A DNA stretch of 64,000 nt from Pseudomonas sp. GD03944 (GTDB lineage: Bacteria; Pseudomonadota; Gammaproteobacteria; Pseudomonadales; Pseudomonadaceae), in the NCBI RefSeq assembly GCF_029839275.1, contig NZ_JAOCAH010000007.1, forward strand, positions 215,395 through 279,394. Reading direction: 5' to 3'. Positions 45,092 to 55,605 of the stretch are shown one piece after another. The translations under genes were made by a program, and so were the position numbers. Under the pieces are notes generated by a model. It had not been told where the DNA came from. It did no database searches and was given only the letters and a program-made list of their open reading frames with translations. How positions within the stretch are numbered: position 1 is the stretch's first letter; every line of letters begins with the position of its first letter.

Positions 45092-45841
45092 TCAGCGGCA
45101 GGGCGTGCCGGGTTCGGTCAGTTCGAGCTTGAAGAACTGCAGCTGGTAGCCCGACGCCTTGGCGCGGCTGCACAGGGTGGCGTTGTAGGCGCGGTAATCG
45201 GCGATGAACACCGGTTTGCCCTGCGAACTCATGCGCTGGTAGCCGTCGCACTCGTTGTAGCGGTAGCAGCTTTCGTTGACCGCGAAATCGAACAGGTCGG
45301 CCAGCTCCGGCAGCAGCTCGACGGCGTTCTTCAGGCCCACGCTGAGGTCCCGGGCATGGGCTTCGGCGGCCAGCCAGCGGTTGAAATCGAGCTGATCGGC
45401 CTTGGTCAGCTTGAAGCCGTTGTTGTTGCTGAAACCGTCCACGTTGTCCGGGTCCACGCCGTCGCACCCCTTGCTGCGGGCCACGTCCATGCGCTTGGCC
45501 AGCAGGGTGCGCACGTCGCTGCGGCGGATGTCCAGCCAGCGCTCACCCGGCCAGTCGCCCAGGGCCTTGCCGCGGGCTGCCTTGGGAAACGCCTTGGCAT
45601 CGTCGCGCCAGTCTTCCCAGGTGCCGGCACTGAAATAGCAGATCACGATGCGTCCCTGGGATTTCAGGTCGGCGATGGTGGCTTTGGGGGTGTCGAACAG
45701 GTCGATGTCGTAGACGTGGCGGTCGGGAAAGTGCAGGTCGCCATCGAGCTGCATGTGCCAGCTGCTGTTGGCCGGTATGACCAGGGCAGGGGAGGCGCAG
45801 GCGTAGGAGGCTAACAGGAGCAGGCAGAGAAGTTTGCGCAT
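45092..45841 (-). CDS. GH114 family endo-alpha-1,4-polygalactosaminidase-like protein
   Basis: A 249-residue secreted TIM-barrel-like protein of glycoside hydrolase family 114. The signal peptide ends at about residue 20 (CLLLLASYACASPA). The acidic residues expected for catalysis include those in DGVDPDNVDGF and VNESCYRYNECDGY. It would cut alpha-1,4-linked galactosamine polymers, such as Pel-type exopolysaccharide, or degrade a related glycan. The start at 45841 gives a good signal. It is not next to pel genes, so the target is inferred. Confidence 0.82.
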   Translation of the reverse strand: MRKLLCLLLLASYACASPALVIPANSSWHMQLDGDLHFPDRHVYDIDLFDTPKATIADLKSQGRIVICYFSAGTWEDWRDDAKAFPKAARGKALGDWPGERWLDIRRSDVRTLLAKRMDVARSKGCDGVDPDNVDGFSNNNGFKLTKADQLDFNRWLAAEAHARDLSVGLKNAVELLPELADLFDFAVNESCYRYNECDGYQRMSSQGKPVFIADYRAYNATLCSRAKASGYQLQFFKLELTEPGTPCR

Positions 45842-45913
45842 GGGGAAGTACCGGCGTGGGGGAAGTGACAGCATAGATGCGGTTTCCCGCTGCCGCGAAA
45901 TCCCCCGACGCGT

Positions 45914-46393
45914 CTAGCCGGCGGCGAAACTGTGCAGGGCGTCGCCGGTCAGGCGGTAGCCGACCCACTCGTCCTGGGGGCGAGCGCCGATGGACTGGTA
46001 GAAGTCGATGGCGGGCTGGTTCCAGTCCAGCACCGACCATTCGAAACGCCCGCAGCCCTTGGCCACGGCCAGTTGCGCCAGGTGGCGCAGGATCGCCTTG
46101 CCGGCGCCGACGCCGCGTTGCTCCGGGGTGACGTACAGGTCTTCCAGGTACAGGCCGTGCTTGCCCAGCCAGGTCGAGTAGTTGAAGAAGTACACGGCGT
46201 AGCCGATCGGCTCGCCGTTCAGTTCGCAGACCAGACCGTGGGCCGTGCTGCCCTCGGCGAACAGGCTGTTCTCGATGCCGGTGACGTCGGTCTTGACCTC
46301 GTGCTCGGCCTTTTCATAGATCGCCAGGTCGGTGATGAACCGCAGGATCAGGGCGGCGTCTTCGCGTACGGCGGGTCGGATGTGCAGGGACAT
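45914..46393 (-). CDS. GNAT family N-acetyltransferase
   Basis: A 159-residue GNAT related to diamine acetyltransferase-like proteins. The acetyl-CoA loop is VTPEQRGVGAGKAILRHL, and the late motif is FEWSVLDWNQPAIDFYQSIGA. The start at 46393 (MSLHIRPAVREDA) is the usual N-terminus. It lies after the GH114 gene on the same strand and 34 bp downstream of the P-loop gene. Substrate likely a polyamine or thialysine-like amine, by family only. Confidence 0.88.
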   Translation of the reverse strand: MSLHIRPAVREDAALILRFITDLAIYEKAEHEVKTDVTGIENSLFAEGSTAHGLVCELNGEPIGYAVYFFNYSTWLGKHGLYLEDLYVTPEQRGVGAGKAILRHLAQLAVAKGCGRFEWSVLDWNQPAIDFYQSIGARPQDEWVGYRLTGDALHSFAAG

Positions 46394-46427
46394 GGCAGGG
46401 ATGGTTTCCAGGCTGAAAAGGGATGAA

Positions 46428-46982
46428 TTATCGAACGGGTGGGGCGTCCGGCAGGCTGGCCAGAAAGGCTTCGATGGCCTGGCGCGAATCCAGTCGCACA
46501 TAGCGGCGTTCGGCCGGGGCGTTGCGCATTTCCTCGGCGTAGCGCTGCCGGTACAGGGCATGGCGGGTCCAGGCCCACAGCAGAATCGAGCGCTCGGGCC
46601 TGGTGCTGAACAGGTTGTACCAGCGCTCGCGGTTGCCGTTCCACAGCACCTGGCGGGTGACCAGGCGCTTCAGGGTGCGTCGCAGCAGCTGGTGCATGAC
46701 CGTGACACGGGGCAGGTCCAGCCAGATCACCGTATCCGCCTGGGCCAGGATCTGTGGGCGTACGGCGGAGTAATTGCCTTCCACGACCCAGCTATCGCCC
46801 TGCAGGGCGTCGGCCACGGCGGCCTTGAACGGGGTGGTGGACAGCGGCTGCCAGTCGGGCTGGTGATACAGCGCATCCAGCTCGACATGACGGCAGCCCA
46901 GGCGTCGCGCCAGCTGGCGCGACAGCGTGGTCTTGCCAGCGCCCGAGCAGCCGACCACCGAAATGCGTCGGCCGGGCAGCAT
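46428..46982 (-). CDS. P-loop NTPase, adenylate kinase-like
   Basis: A 184-residue P-loop kinase of the FlaR/topology-modulation type. Walker A is GCSGAGKTTLSRQL near the N-terminus, followed by the LDALYHQPDWQP region common to these proteins. A phosphate acceptor is unknown. The start codon shares one base with the argH stop, so it is coupled to argH. Confidence 0.8.
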   Translation of the reverse strand: MLPGRRISVVGCSGAGKTTLSRQLARRLGCRHVELDALYHQPDWQPLSTTPFKAAVADALQGDSWVVEGNYSAVRPQILAQADTVIWLDLPRVTVMHQLLRRTLKRLVTRQVLWNGNRERWYNLFSTRPERSILLWAWTRHALYRQRYAEEMRNAPAERRYVRLDSRQAIEAFLASLPDAPPVR

Positions 46983-48376
46983 CAGCGGGCGGCGAGCAGG
47001 GCCTTGCCGCGCACCACGGCAGCGCGCACTTGGTTCGGTGCGGTGCCGCCGATGTGGTCACGGGCGTTGACCGAGCCTTCCAGGGTCAGTACGGCGAACA
47101 CGTCCTGCTCGATCTGGTCGCTGAACTGGCGCAGTTCGTCCAGGCTCATCTCGGCCAGGTCCTTGCCGCTGTCCACGCCGTACTTCACGGCATGGCCGAC
47201 GATTTCGTGGCAGTCGCGGAAGGGCAGGCCCTTGCGCACCAGGTAGTCGGCCAGGTCGGTGGCGGTGGAGAAACCGCGCAGCGCCGCTTCACGCATGATG
47301 GCGTGCTTGGGCTTGATCGCCGGGATCATGTCGGCGAAGGCGCGCAGCGAGTCGCGCAGGGTGTCGGCGGCGTCGAACAGCGGTTCCTTGTCTTCCTGGT
47401 TGTCCTTGTTGTAGGCCAGCGGCTGGCCTTTCATCAGGGTCAGCAGGCCGGTCAGGGCGCCGAACACGCGGCCGGTCTTGCCGCGTACCAGCTCCGGCAC
47501 GTCCGGGTTCTTCTTCTGCGGCATGATCGAGGAACCGGTGCAGAAGCGGTCCGGCAGGTCGATGAACTGGAACTGGGCGCTGGTCCACAGCACCAGTTCT
47601 TCGGAAAAGCGCGACAGGTGCATCATCGCCAGCGAGGCGGCGGCGCAGAACTCGATGGCGAAGTCGCGATCCGACACCCCGTCCAGCGAGTTGCCGCCAA
47701 CGGCGTCGAAACCCAGCAATTGTGCCGTGATCTCGCGCTGAATCGGGTAGGTGGTGCCGGCCAGCGCGGCGCTGCCCAGGGGCATGCGGTTGGTGCGCTT
47801 GCGGCAGTCTACCAGGCGCTCATAGTCGCGGCTGAGCATTTCGAACCAGGCCAGCAGGTGGTGGCCGAAGGTTACCGGCTGGGCGGTTTGCAGGTGGGTG
47901 AAGCCGGGCATGATGGTCTCGGCTTCGCGCTCGGCCTGCTCCAGCAGGCCCTGCTGCAGGCGGGTGATCTCGGCCAGGATCAGGTCGATTTCGTCACGCA
48001 GCCACAGCCGGATGTCGGTCGCCACCTGGTCGTTGCGCGAACGGCCGGTGTGCAGCTTCTTGCCGGTGACGCCAATGCGGTCGGTCAGGCGCGCTTCGAT
48101 GTTCATGTGCACGTCTTCAAGGTCGACGCGCCAGTCGAACTGGCCGGCCTCGATTTCGCCCTGGATGGTGGTCAGGCCGTCGATGATGCTGTCGCGCTCG
48201 GTATCGCTCAGCACGCCGACCTTGGCCAGCATGGTGGCGTGGGCGATGGAGCCCATGATGTCGTGGCGGTACAGGCGCTTGTCGAACTCCACGGAAGCGG
48301 TGAAGCGGGCCACGAAGGCGTCGACGGGTTCGCTGAAGCGGCCGCCCCAGGATTGGTTGGTCTTTTCAGTGCTCAT
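46982..48376 (-). CDS. argH: Argininosuccinate lyase
   Basis: A 464-residue member of the fumarase/aspartase superfamily; it splits argininosuccinate to arginine and fumarate in the last step of arginine synthesis. The superfamily signature is [15 protein letters not shown] (catalytic Ser loop), with [13 protein letters not shown] and [22 protein letters not shown] elements (here [12 protein letters not shown]). The start at 48376 ([14 protein letters not shown]) is canonical. It is divergent from algZ over 253 bp. Confidence 0.97.
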   Translation of the reverse strand: MSTEKTNQSWGGRFSEPVDAFVARFTASVEFDKRLYRHDIMGSIAHATMLAKVGVLSDTERDSIIDGLTTIQGEIEAGQFDWRVDLEDVHMNIEARLTDRIGVTGKKLHTGRSRNDQVATDIRLWLRDEIDLILAEITRLQQGLLEQAEREAETIMPGFTHLQTAQPVTFGHHLLAWFEMLSRDYERLVDCRKRTNRMPLGSAALAGTTYPIQREITAQLLGFDAVGGNSLDGVSDRDFAIEFCAAASLAMMHLSRFSEELVLWTSAQFQFIDLPDRFCTGSSIMPQKKNPDVPELVRGKTGRVFGALTGLLTLMKGQPLAYNKDNQEDKEPLFDAADTLRDSLRAFADMIPAIKPKHAIMREAALRGFSTATDLADYLVRKGLPFRDCHEIVGHAVKYGVDSGKDLAEMSLDELRQFSDQIEQDVFAVLTLEGSVNARDHIGGTAPNQVRAAVVRGKALLAAR

Positions 48377-48629
48377 GGTTCTGCTCGACTGGTACGCGGG
48401 ACGTGCAGGCCCGGTACGGCAAGCCTGCGTGACGAAAAAGTGCGTCGATAATAACAGGGTCGGCGACAAAGTCGCCGCGACGCATCTGCCGTTCGACGTC
48501 GCGGCGCCAGGCGCAGGCACTGTCGTGCCGATCACACTTTGCAAAGCTGCCCCGCATTTCGGTGCTTTATTTTGCCCGGCTGGGGCTGGCTGGCTTGCCC
48601 GCCGCACGGGCCACACGGAAACTGCGCCG

Positions 48630-49709
48630 ATGCGAAAACAATGGTTCAACCCGAAAAACAACAACGCGCCCGTCGACGATTTTTTCGTCCCGGAACTCTG
48701 CCAGCCCGAAGCGTTGCTGAGCATGGTGCTGCTCGCCGAATTGCTGGTGCTGGTCCTGGTGCTGGCCGAGCCGATGCTGCCCGGCTTCGACTGGGTGCGC
48801 CTGGCGCTGACGTCGCTGTTCGTGCAATGGATCCTGCTGCTCTCGGCGGCGCTGCTGTGCCGCATGCGGCCGTTGCTGGCGCGCCTGCGCGCGGCCGTGG
48901 CCGGGGTGATCTGCTGCGCCATCGTGGTCGGCCTGACCCTGGCCTGCACCGCGGTGGCCGATTACTACGAGCTGGGCGGATCGCCGCGGGCCGGCGAAGT
49001 GAATCTTTACCTGCGCCATGCGCTGATCAGCACGATCATGTCGGCGCTGCTGCTACGCTATTTCTATCTGCAGAGCCAATGGCGCAAACAGGAGCAGGCG
49101 GAGCTGCGTGCCCGGATCGAATCGTTGCAGGCGCGCATCCGCCCGCACTTCCTGTTCAACAGCCTGAACAGCATCGCCAGCCTGGTGGTGGTCGATCCGT
49201 ACAAGGCCGAGCAGGCGGTGCTGGACCTGTCCGACCTGTTCCGCGCCAGCCTGGCCAAGCCCGGCAGCCTGGTGCCGTGGAGCGAGGAGCTGGAGCTGGC
49301 GAAACGATATTTGTCGATCGAGCACTATCGGCTCGGCGAGCGACTACAGTTGCAATGGGAGGTCAGCAATGTGCCGGATGACCTGCCGATTCCGCAGCTG
49401 ACCCTGCAGCCCCTGCTGGAGAACGCCCTGATCTATGGCATCCAGCCACGTATCGAGGGCGGCCTGGTGCGGGTCGAGGCACATTACAGCGAAGGGGTAT
49501 TCGAACTGATCGTCAGCAATCCATATGAAGAGTCGCTCGACCGACAGCCATCGCGCGGTACGCACCAGGCCCTTGGCAATATCGATGCACGACTTGCGGC
49601 ACTTTTTGGTCCCCGCGCCAGTCTCAGCGTGGAGCGCCGTGACGGCCGCCATTACACCTGTCTACGCTATCCTTGTGCGAGACTCACGCAGGAAGCCAGT
49701 GCACTATGA
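48630..49709 (+). CDS. algZ: Sensor histidine kinase AlgZ/FimS
   Basis: A 359-residue LytS-like kinase. Four hydrophobic segments (about residues 25-150) anchor it; the phosphoacceptor region HFLFNSLNS follows at about 172, and the C-terminal ATPase part is atypical, as known for AlgZ. It phosphorylates AlgR and controls twitching and alginate. The ATG at 48630 gives the P. aeruginosa length. Its end overlaps algR by ATGA. Confidence 0.93.
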   Translation: MRKQWFNPKNNNAPVDDFFVPELCQPEALLSMVLLAELLVLVLVLAEPMLPGFDWVRLALTSLFVQWILLLSAALLCRMRPLLARLRAAVAGVICCAIVVGLTLACTAVADYYELGGSPRAGEVNLYLRHALISTIMSALLLRYFYLQSQWRKQEQAELRARIESLQARIRPHFLFNSLNSIASLVVVDPYKAEQAVLDLSDLFRASLAKPGSLVPWSEELELAKRYLSIEHYRLGERLQLQWEVSNVPDDLPIPQLTLQPLLENALIYGIQPRIEGGLVRVEAHYSEGVFELIVSNPYEESLDRQPSRGTHQALGNIDARLAALFGPRASLSVERRDGRHYTCLRYPCARLTQEASAL

Positions 49710-50452
49710 ATGTCCTGATCGTCGATGACGAACCACTTGCCCGAGAGCGCCTGAGCCGAATGGTCAGTGAGCTCGATGGTTACCGCGTCCTGGAGCCTGC
49801 CGCGAGCAACGGCGAGGAAGCGCTGACCCTGATTGACAGTCTGAAACCGGATGTCGTGCTGCTCGACATCCGCATGCCCGGCCTCGACGGTCTGCAGGTC
49901 GCGGCCAAACTCTGCGAGCGGGAGGCCCCGCCCGCCGTGATCTTCTGCACCGCCCATGACGAGTTCGCGCTGGAGGCTTTCCAGGTCAGCGCCGTGGGTT
50001 ATCTGGTCAAACCCGTGCGTTCGGAAAACCTCAGCGAGGCGCTGAAAAAGGCCGAGCGACCGAACCGCGTGCAACTGGCGGCCCTGACCCGCCCGGCAGC
50101 GGAGAGTGGTGGCGGCCCCCGCAGCCACATCAGTGCGCGCACCCGCAAGGGCATCGAGCTGATTCCGCTGGATCACGTCATCTACTTCATCGCCGATCAC
50201 AAGTACGTGACCCTGCGCCACGAAGGCGGCGAAGTGCTGCTGGACGAGCCGCTGAAAGCCCTGGAAGACGAATTCGGCGACCGTTTCGTGCGCATCCACC
50301 GCAATGCGCTGGTGGCCCGCGAGCGTATCGAGCGCCTGCAGCGCACCCCGCTCGGGCACTTCCAGCTGTTCCTCAAGGGGCTCAACGGCGACGCGCTGAT
50401 CGTCAGCCGCCGCCACGTGGCCGGCGTGCGCAAGCTGATGCACAACCTCTGA
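49706..50452 (+). CDS. algR: Response regulator AlgR
   Basis: A 248-residue LytTR-family response regulator. The receiver has D7, D8 and phosphoacceptor D54 (LLDIRMPG), with K102-region KPVRSENL. The C-terminal LytTR DNA-binding domain is at about 140-248 ([33 protein letters not shown]). It controls alginate, type IV pili and rhamnolipids. Translationally coupled to algZ and 97 bp upstream of hemC. Confidence 0.97.
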   Translation: MNVLIVDDEPLARERLSRMVSELDGYRVLEPAASNGEEALTLIDSLKPDVVLLDIRMPGLDGLQVAAKLCEREAPPAVIFCTAHDEFALEAFQVSAVGYLVKPVRSENLSEALKKAERPNRVQLAALTRPAAESGGGPRSHISARTRKGIELIPLDHVIYFIADHKYVTLRHEGGEVLLDEPLKALEDEFGDRFVRIHRNALVARERIERLQRTPLGHFQLFLKGLNGDALIVSRRHVAGVRKLMHNL

Positions 50453-50549
50453 CACCCCCGGCGAGCCTGTGCCCTGGAGACACCAGGTCACAGGCTCGAA
50501 GCGTTCCAGCCTGTTATCATCCCCGGCAGTTCGTTTTCTGGAATTGCCC

Positions 50550-51488
50550 ATGTCTCGCGAAATTCGCATCGCCACCCGTAAGAGCGCCCTGGCCCTGTGG
50601 CAGGCCGAGTACGTCAAAGCCCGCCTGGAAGAGGCGCACCCGGGGCTGAAGGTCAGCCTGGTGCCGATGGTGAGTCGCGGCGACAAGCTGCTCGACGCCC
50701 CGCTGGCGAAGATCGGCGGCAAGGGCCTGTTCGTCAAGGAACTGGAAACCGCGCTGCTGGAGAACGACGCCGACATCGCCGTGCATTCGATGAAGGACGT
50801 GCCGATGGACTTCCCCGAAGGCCTGGGCCTGTACTGCATCTGTGAGCGCGAAGACCCGCGCGACGCCTTCGTCTCCAACACCTTCGAGAGCCTCGACGCC
50901 CTGCCGGCCGGCAGCGTGGTGGGCACCTCCAGCCTGCGCCGCCAGGCCCAGTTGCTGGCACGCCGCCCGGACCTGAAGATCCATTTCCTGCGCGGCAACG
51001 TGAACACCCGACTGGCCAAGCTGGACGCCGGTGAATACGACGCCATCATCCTGGCAGCCGCCGGCCTGATCCGCCTCGGTTTTTCCGAGCGCATCCGTTC
51101 CTCGATCAGCGTCGACGACAGCCTGCCGGCGGGCGGCCAGGGCGCGGTGGGCATCGAATGCCGCACCGGCGATGACGAAATCCATGCGCTACTCGCGCCC
51201 CTGCATCACCGCGAGACCGCCCTGCGGGTCACCGCCGAGCGCGCCATGAACAAACACCTCAATGGCGGCTGCCAGGTGCCGATCGCCTGCTACGCCGTGC
51301 TCGAAGGCGAGCAGCTGTGGCTGCGCGGGCTGGTGGGCCAGCCGGACGGTAGCCTGCTGCTGAATGCCGACAACCGCGCTCCGGCGGCCGAGGCGGAGCA
51401 ACTGGGCGTGCAGGTCGCCGAGGCGCTGCTGGCCCAGGGCGCAGCGGCCATCCTGCAAGCGGTGTACGGCGAGGCCGCGGACGAGTGA
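50550..51488 (+). CDS. hemC: Hydroxymethylbilane synthase
   Basis: A 312-residue porphobilinogen deaminase that joins four porphobilinogens to hydroxymethylbilane. The dipyrromethane-cofactor cysteine is in [11 protein letters not shown], and [16 protein letters not shown] and [11 protein letters not shown] are substrate-binding segments. The start at 50550 ([18 protein letters not shown]) is canonical. It overlaps hemD by 4 bp. Confidence 0.97.
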   Translation: MSREIRIATRKSALALWQAEYVKARLEEAHPGLKVSLVPMVSRGDKLLDAPLAKIGGKGLFVKELETALLENDADIAVHSMKDVPMDFPEGLGLYCICEREDPRDAFVSNTFESLDALPAGSVVGTSSLRRQAQLLARRPDLKIHFLRGNVNTRLAKLDAGEYDAIILAAAGLIRLGFSERIRSSISVDDSLPAGGQGAVGIECRTGDDEIHALLAPLHHRETALRVTAERAMNKHLNGGCQVPIACYAVLEGEQLWLRGLVGQPDGSLLLNADNRAPAAEAEQLGVQVAEALLAQGAAAILQAVYGEAADE

Positions 51489-52258
51489 ATGGCTGGCGCC
51501 TGCTGCTGACCCGCCCCACCGAGGAGTGCGCCGCCCTGGCGGCGACCCTGGCGGAGCAGGGCATCTTCAGTGCCAGCCTGCCGCTGCTGGCAATCGAGGC
51601 GCTGGACGAAAGCGCCGAACACACCGACACCATCCTCGGCCTGGCGCGCTACAGCGCCGTCATCGTGGTCAGCAAGCCGGCCGCCCGCCTGAGCGTGGAA
51701 CTGGTGGACCGCTACTGGCCGCAGCCCCTGGCCGACCAGCCCTGGTTCAGCGTCGGCGCGGCCACTGCCGAGATTCTCGACGACTATGGCCTGCGGGTTT
51801 ACTGTCCGGCAGAGGGCGATGACAGCGAAGCGCTGCTGGCCTTGCCCCGGTTGCAGGAAGCCCTGGCCGATGCCCTGTTCCCGCGTGTGCTGATCCTGCG
51901 TGGCGAAGGTGGCCGGGAATTCCTGGCCGAGCGTTTGCGCGGCCAAGGCGTGCAGGTCGACTACCTGGCACTCTATCGCCGCAGGCTGCCGGATTACCCG
52001 CCGGGTACCCTGGCCGCGACGGTGCAAGCGGAACGCTTGAATGGCCTGGTGGTCAGCAGTGGGCAGGGGTTGGAACATCTGCGCACACTGGCGGCGGATG
52101 ACTGGCCGCGACTGGCCCGTCTACCCTTGTTCGTACCCAGCCCGCGCGTTGCCGAGCAGGCACGTGCCGCGGGCGCCGAGATTGTTGTGGATTGTCGTGG
52201 CGCCAATGCCGCGGCGTTGCTGGCGGCGTTGCAGGTGCAGCCCGCCCCGGACCTCTAA
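51485..52258 (+). CDS. hemD: Uroporphyrinogen-III synthase
   Basis: A 257-residue cyclase that closes hydroxymethylbilane with inversion of ring D. The family is weakly conserved, but [17 protein letters not shown] and [30 protein letters not shown] are typical. The start is GTG at 51485, overlapping the hemC stop (GTGA). Only 15 bp separate it from hemX. Confidence 0.93.
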   Translation: MNGWRLLLTRPTEECAALAATLAEQGIFSASLPLLAIEALDESAEHTDTILGLARYSAVIVVSKPAARLSVELVDRYWPQPLADQPWFSVGAATAEILDDYGLRVYCPAEGDDSEALLALPRLQEALADALFPRVLILRGEGGREFLAERLRGQGVQVDYLALYRRRLPDYPPGTLAATVQAERLNGLVVSSGQGLEHLRTLAADDWPRLARLPLFVPSPRVAEQARAAGAEIVVDCRGANAAALLAALQVQPAPDL

Positions 52259-52273
52259 GCAAAGGATGGATAC

Positions 52274-53419
52274 GTGAGCGAAGCGACTCCCCCGAAAGAG
52301 CAGCAGCAACCGGCACAGGAGGTCCCTGTGTCCGTATCCGCCGAGGCCCCTGCCGCCGCCCCGGCATCGCGTGGCAACGGCCTGGCCATCCTGGCGCTGC
52401 TGGTGGGCGTCGCGGGTGTCGGCATCGGTTGTTGGGGTGTCTGGCAGGTGCGTGCCCTGGAGACGCGTGATCAGCAACAGCTTGCCCAGCTGGATGAGGC
52501 CCGCACCCAGGCCGCTGCCCTGGGGCAGCGCGCCGAGCGCCTCGACGGCCGCCTGAAGCAGTTGCCGTCGGCCGATGAACTGGAGGAGCGCCGCCGCCTG
52601 GTGGCGCAGTTGCAGGGTGATCAGCAATTGCTCAACCAGCGTCTTGAAACCGTCCTGGGCGCCAGCCGCCAGGACTGGCGCCTGGCCGAGGCCGAGCACC
52701 TGCTGCGCCTGGCCAGTTTGCGCCTGTCGGCCCTGCAGGACATCGCCAGCGCCGAAGCCCTGGTGCAAGGCGCCGACGAAATCCTGCGCGACCAGAACGA
52801 TCCGGCCTCGTTCGCCGCCCGTGAACAATTGGCCAAGAGCCTCGAAGCCCTGCGCACCACGGTCAATCCGGACCGTACTGGGCTGTTCCTGCAGCTGGGC
52901 GCCCTGCGTGAGCAGGCCGTCCAGTTGAACAGCCTCAACCCGGACTTCGACCCCGATGGCGGGGTGCTGAGCGAACTGGCGGCAGAAGCGGAGGGCACCA
53001 ACTGGTGGTCCGGCACGCTGCAGACCCTGTCCCAGTATTTCCGTATCGATTTCAATGCCGACCAGAACGTCCGGCCGTTGCTGGCGGGCCAGAGCCTGGC
53101 CCAGGTCCGGCTGGCCCTGAGCCTGTCCCTGGAGCAGGCGCAGTGGGCGGCGCTGCATGGCCAGACCCAGGTCTATCGCCAGGCGCTGACCCAGGCCGGC
53201 GATGTGCTGGACGGCAGCTTCAACCGTGACAACCCGAACAGCCGCGCCCTGCGTGCCCGGATCGGCGAACTGGTGGACCAGCCCATCGAAGTGGCCGCCC
53301 CGGACCTCAGCCAGTCGCTCACGGCCTTGCAGGCCTACATCGAGCGCAAGCAGTCCGCCCGCGACGGCCAGGAGGCGGCGCCCGCCGCTGATACCGGCTC
53401 GGAGGACGCCCGCCCATGA
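52274..53419 (+). CDS. hemX: HemX-like membrane protein (uroporphyrinogen-III C-methyltransferase family name)
   Basis: A 381-residue inner-membrane protein. A Pro/Ala-rich cytoplasmic N-terminus (1-35), one TM helix at about 36-58, then a long periplasmic-facing coiled coil (about 60-150) and a helical domain. It is annotated from its location in the hem operon; despite the common name, methyltransferase motifs are not visible. It starts with GTG at 52274 and overlaps hemY by 4 bp. Confidence 0.88.
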   Translation: MSEATPPKEQQQPAQEVPVSVSAEAPAAAPASRGNGLAILALLVGVAGVGIGCWGVWQVRALETRDQQQLAQLDEARTQAAALGQRAERLDGRLKQLPSADELEERRRLVAQLQGDQQLLNQRLETVLGASRQDWRLAEAEHLLRLASLRLSALQDIASAEALVQGADEILRDQNDPASFAAREQLAKSLEALRTTVNPDRTGLFLQLGALREQAVQLNSLNPDFDPDGGVLSELAAEAEGTNWWSGTLQTLSQYFRIDFNADQNVRPLLAGQSLAQVRLALSLSLEQAQWAALHGQTQVYRQALTQAGDVLDGSFNRDNPNSRALRARIGELVDQPIEVAAPDLSQSLTALQAYIERKQSARDGQEAAPAADTGSEDARP

Positions 53420-54657
53420 AGCGCGTCTATCTGCTGCTCGCCATCCTGGTGATCGCCGCAGGCCTCGCGCTGCTGGGCCTGGCCATCGCCGAACACAAGG
53501 GCTACGTGCTGTTCGCCTACCAGGGGTTCCGCTACGAGTCGACCCTGTGGGCCTTCCTCGCCCTGGTCGCGGTAGGGCTGCTGGTGCTTTACCTGCTGCG
53601 TCTGTTGCTGCGCTTGCTGGTGACCTCCGGCGGGCTGGTCAACCCCTGGTCCCGCCTGCACCGCGGGCGGCGCACGCGCCTGGCGTCCGAACAGGGCTTC
53701 ATCGACCTGGCGGAAGGGCGCTGGTCCCGCGCGCAGCGCCACCTGCAGCGTGCCGCGCAAGACGACCCGCAACCGCTGGTGTACCTGCTGGGCGCCGCCC
53801 GCGCGGCGAATCGCCAGGGGCATCACGCCGACAGCGATGCGCTGATCGAACAGGCGCTGCACCGCCAGCCCCAGGCCGAGCTGGCCATCGCCCTGACCCA
53901 CGCCGAATTGCAGCAGGAACGTGGCCAGACCGATGACGCCCTGGAAACCCTGCAGGCCATGCGTGAGCGCCATCCCCGGCATCACCTGGTGCTGCGTCAG
54001 ATGCAGCAGGTCTACCTGCAGCGTGGCGACTGGGCCGGCCTGCTGGGCCTGTTGCCGGAGCTGCGCAAGGAAAAGGCCCTCGGCGATGCCGAGCTGAGCA
54101 CCCTGGAGCGTCAGGCCTGGCTTGGCCAGCTGTCCGGCGGCCAGACCCCGGGCGACACCACCGAGCATGCCCAGGAAGCCCTCAAGCAGACCTGGCAGCA
54201 GCTGTCCCCGGCCCTGCGCAAGGAACCGGCACTGATCGCCACCTACGCCGACCAGCTGCGCCGACTGGGTGCCGAGCAGGAGGCCGAGGCCGTGCTGCAC
54301 GAAGCGCTCAAGCGCCATTACGACAGCCACCTGGTGCGCCTCTACGGCCTGATGCGCGGCCGCGATTCCGCCCGCCAGCTACAGGCGGCGGAAGGCTGGC
54401 TGAAGGAGCACCCGGACGACGCCGGCCTGCTGCTGACGCTCGGCCGACTGAGCCTGCAGAACCAGTTGTGGGGCAAGGCCAAGGAATACCTGGAAAGCAG
54501 CCTGACCTTCGAGCGGCACCCGGAAACCTGCGCCGAGCTGGCGCGCCTGCTCGCCCAGCTGGGCGAGGTCGAGCGCAGCAACCAGCTGTTCCAGGAAGGT
54601 CTGGGCTTGCTCGATCGACGCCTGAGTGGCCCGGCCCGGCTCGAACGGGCCGGCTGA
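53416..54657 (+). CDS. hemY: HemY family protein
   Basis: A 413-residue HemY_N/TPR protein, not the Gram-positive HemY oxidase. Two TM segments occupy about residues 5-60, followed by tetratricopeptide-like helices to the end. It is thought to support late heme synthesis with HemX; its exact role is unsettled. It overlaps hemX by ATGA and ends the hemCDXY transcript, with a 146-bp gap to dsbB. Confidence 0.9.
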   Translation: MKRVYLLLAILVIAAGLALLGLAIAEHKGYVLFAYQGFRYESTLWAFLALVAVGLLVLYLLRLLLRLLVTSGGLVNPWSRLHRGRRTRLASEQGFIDLAEGRWSRAQRHLQRAAQDDPQPLVYLLGAARAANRQGHHADSDALIEQALHRQPQAELAIALTHAELQQERGQTDDALETLQAMRERHPRHHLVLRQMQQVYLQRGDWAGLLGLLPELRKEKALGDAELSTLERQAWLGQLSGGQTPGDTTEHAQEALKQTWQQLSPALRKEPALIATYADQLRRLGAEQEAEAVLHEALKRHYDSHLVRLYGLMRGRDSARQLQAAEGWLKEHPDDAGLLLTLGRLSLQNQLWGKAKEYLESSLTFERHPETCAELARLLAQLGEVERSNQLFQEGLGLLDRRLSGPARLERAG

Positions 54658-54803
54658 TTCGAGGCGGGTTTTCCCACGCGGCAGGTGCCAGCGGACACAC
54701 GGCACCTTTCGTGGGACGACTCGCCCGGCCCCGTTCGCCAAGCGCCTTGAAAGGCCGGTGCGCTTTCTCTACCGTAAGCGCCTTGTCCTCTCACTGAGTC
54801 GCC

Positions 54804-55295
54804 ATGTCCTTGGCCAGCCTTCGTTCGTCGTTCTTCCTCGCTTTCGTCGGCTGCGTTGTCCTGATGGGGGCCGCGCTCTACCTGGAACACGTGGTGGGGC
54901 TGGAACCTTGCCCCCTGTGCATCCTGCAGCGCATCTGCGTCATCGGTTTCGGCCTGGTGTGCCTGATCGCCGCGCTGCATCGCCCGGCGCGCCTGGGGCA
55001 GCGCCTGTACGCGGGGTTGGCCCTGCTGTTCGCCGCGGTCGGTGCGGGTGCCGCGGGGCGGCAGACCTGGCTGCAGGGCGTGCCGGTGGACGAATTGCCC
55101 CCCTGCCTGCCCAGCCTCGACTACATGATGGAGGCGCTGCCGTTCCAGGACATCGTGAGCCTGGTGCTGCGCGGCTCGGCCGATTGTGCGGAGGTCAACT
55201 GGACCCTGCTCGGCCTGAGCATTCCGGAGTGGAGCCTGCTCGGCTTCGTCGGCATGCTGATTTTCTGCCTGTACCAGTTGCTGCGCCGTCGCTGA
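54804..55295 (+). CDS. dsbB: Disulfide bond formation protein B
   Basis: A 163-residue quinone reductase of the inner membrane with four TM helices, which reoxidises DsbA. The cysteine pairs are CPLC (residues 36-39) and the pair in PPCLPS and SADCAEV. P. aeruginosa has two dsbB genes; this locus corresponds to the one called dsbH/dsbB2. It is downstream of hemY in the same direction. Confidence 0.93.
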   Translation: MSLASLRSSFFLAFVGCVVLMGAALYLEHVVGLEPCPLCILQRICVIGFGLVCLIAALHRPARLGQRLYAGLALLFAAVGAGAAGRQTWLQGVPVDELPPCLPSLDYMMEALPFQDIVSLVLRGSADCAEVNWTLLGLSIPEWSLLGFVGMLIFCLYQLLRRR

Positions 55296-55449
55296 TATTT
55301 CCTGATTTTCTCGCTCGCCATCCACGCCTCGGCCCATTGCGCACCGACCGGCGGCAGGCACCGTCCTCGGGGGCGTTGCGCACGCGCAAGCCATGCGGCA
55401 TGCGGGCAGCGTATCAAACGGGCGTATGAAATTTTCTCGCCGAAGCGCC

Positions 55450-55476
55450 TTGATGGTGTCCGCTGGCGGGCATAAT
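55450..55476 (+). promoter_or_regulatory. Weak sigma-70-like promoter before algQ
   Basis: TTGATG (55450-55455), 15 bp, CATAAT (55471-55476). The spacing is short. The 310-bp gap from dsbB to algQ holds nothing else I can support; TTGACA at 55542 and TATAAC at 55570 are 22 bp apart, too far for one promoter. Confidence 0.3.
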
Positions 55477-55605
55477 CTGGCCCGCATGCACCGTCGGAAT
55501 CTTGCCGTTATGACGGTTGCCTTCCCAAGACCATGTACCGATTGACAAAAAACCGTCTCGGATCGGACGTATAACAGCAGAACCGATAAGGGAAGTGAGG
55601 TCATC

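Noticed and set aside
55542..55575. TTGACA and TATAAC before algQ
   Set aside because: They are 22 bp apart, too far for a sigma-70 promoter.
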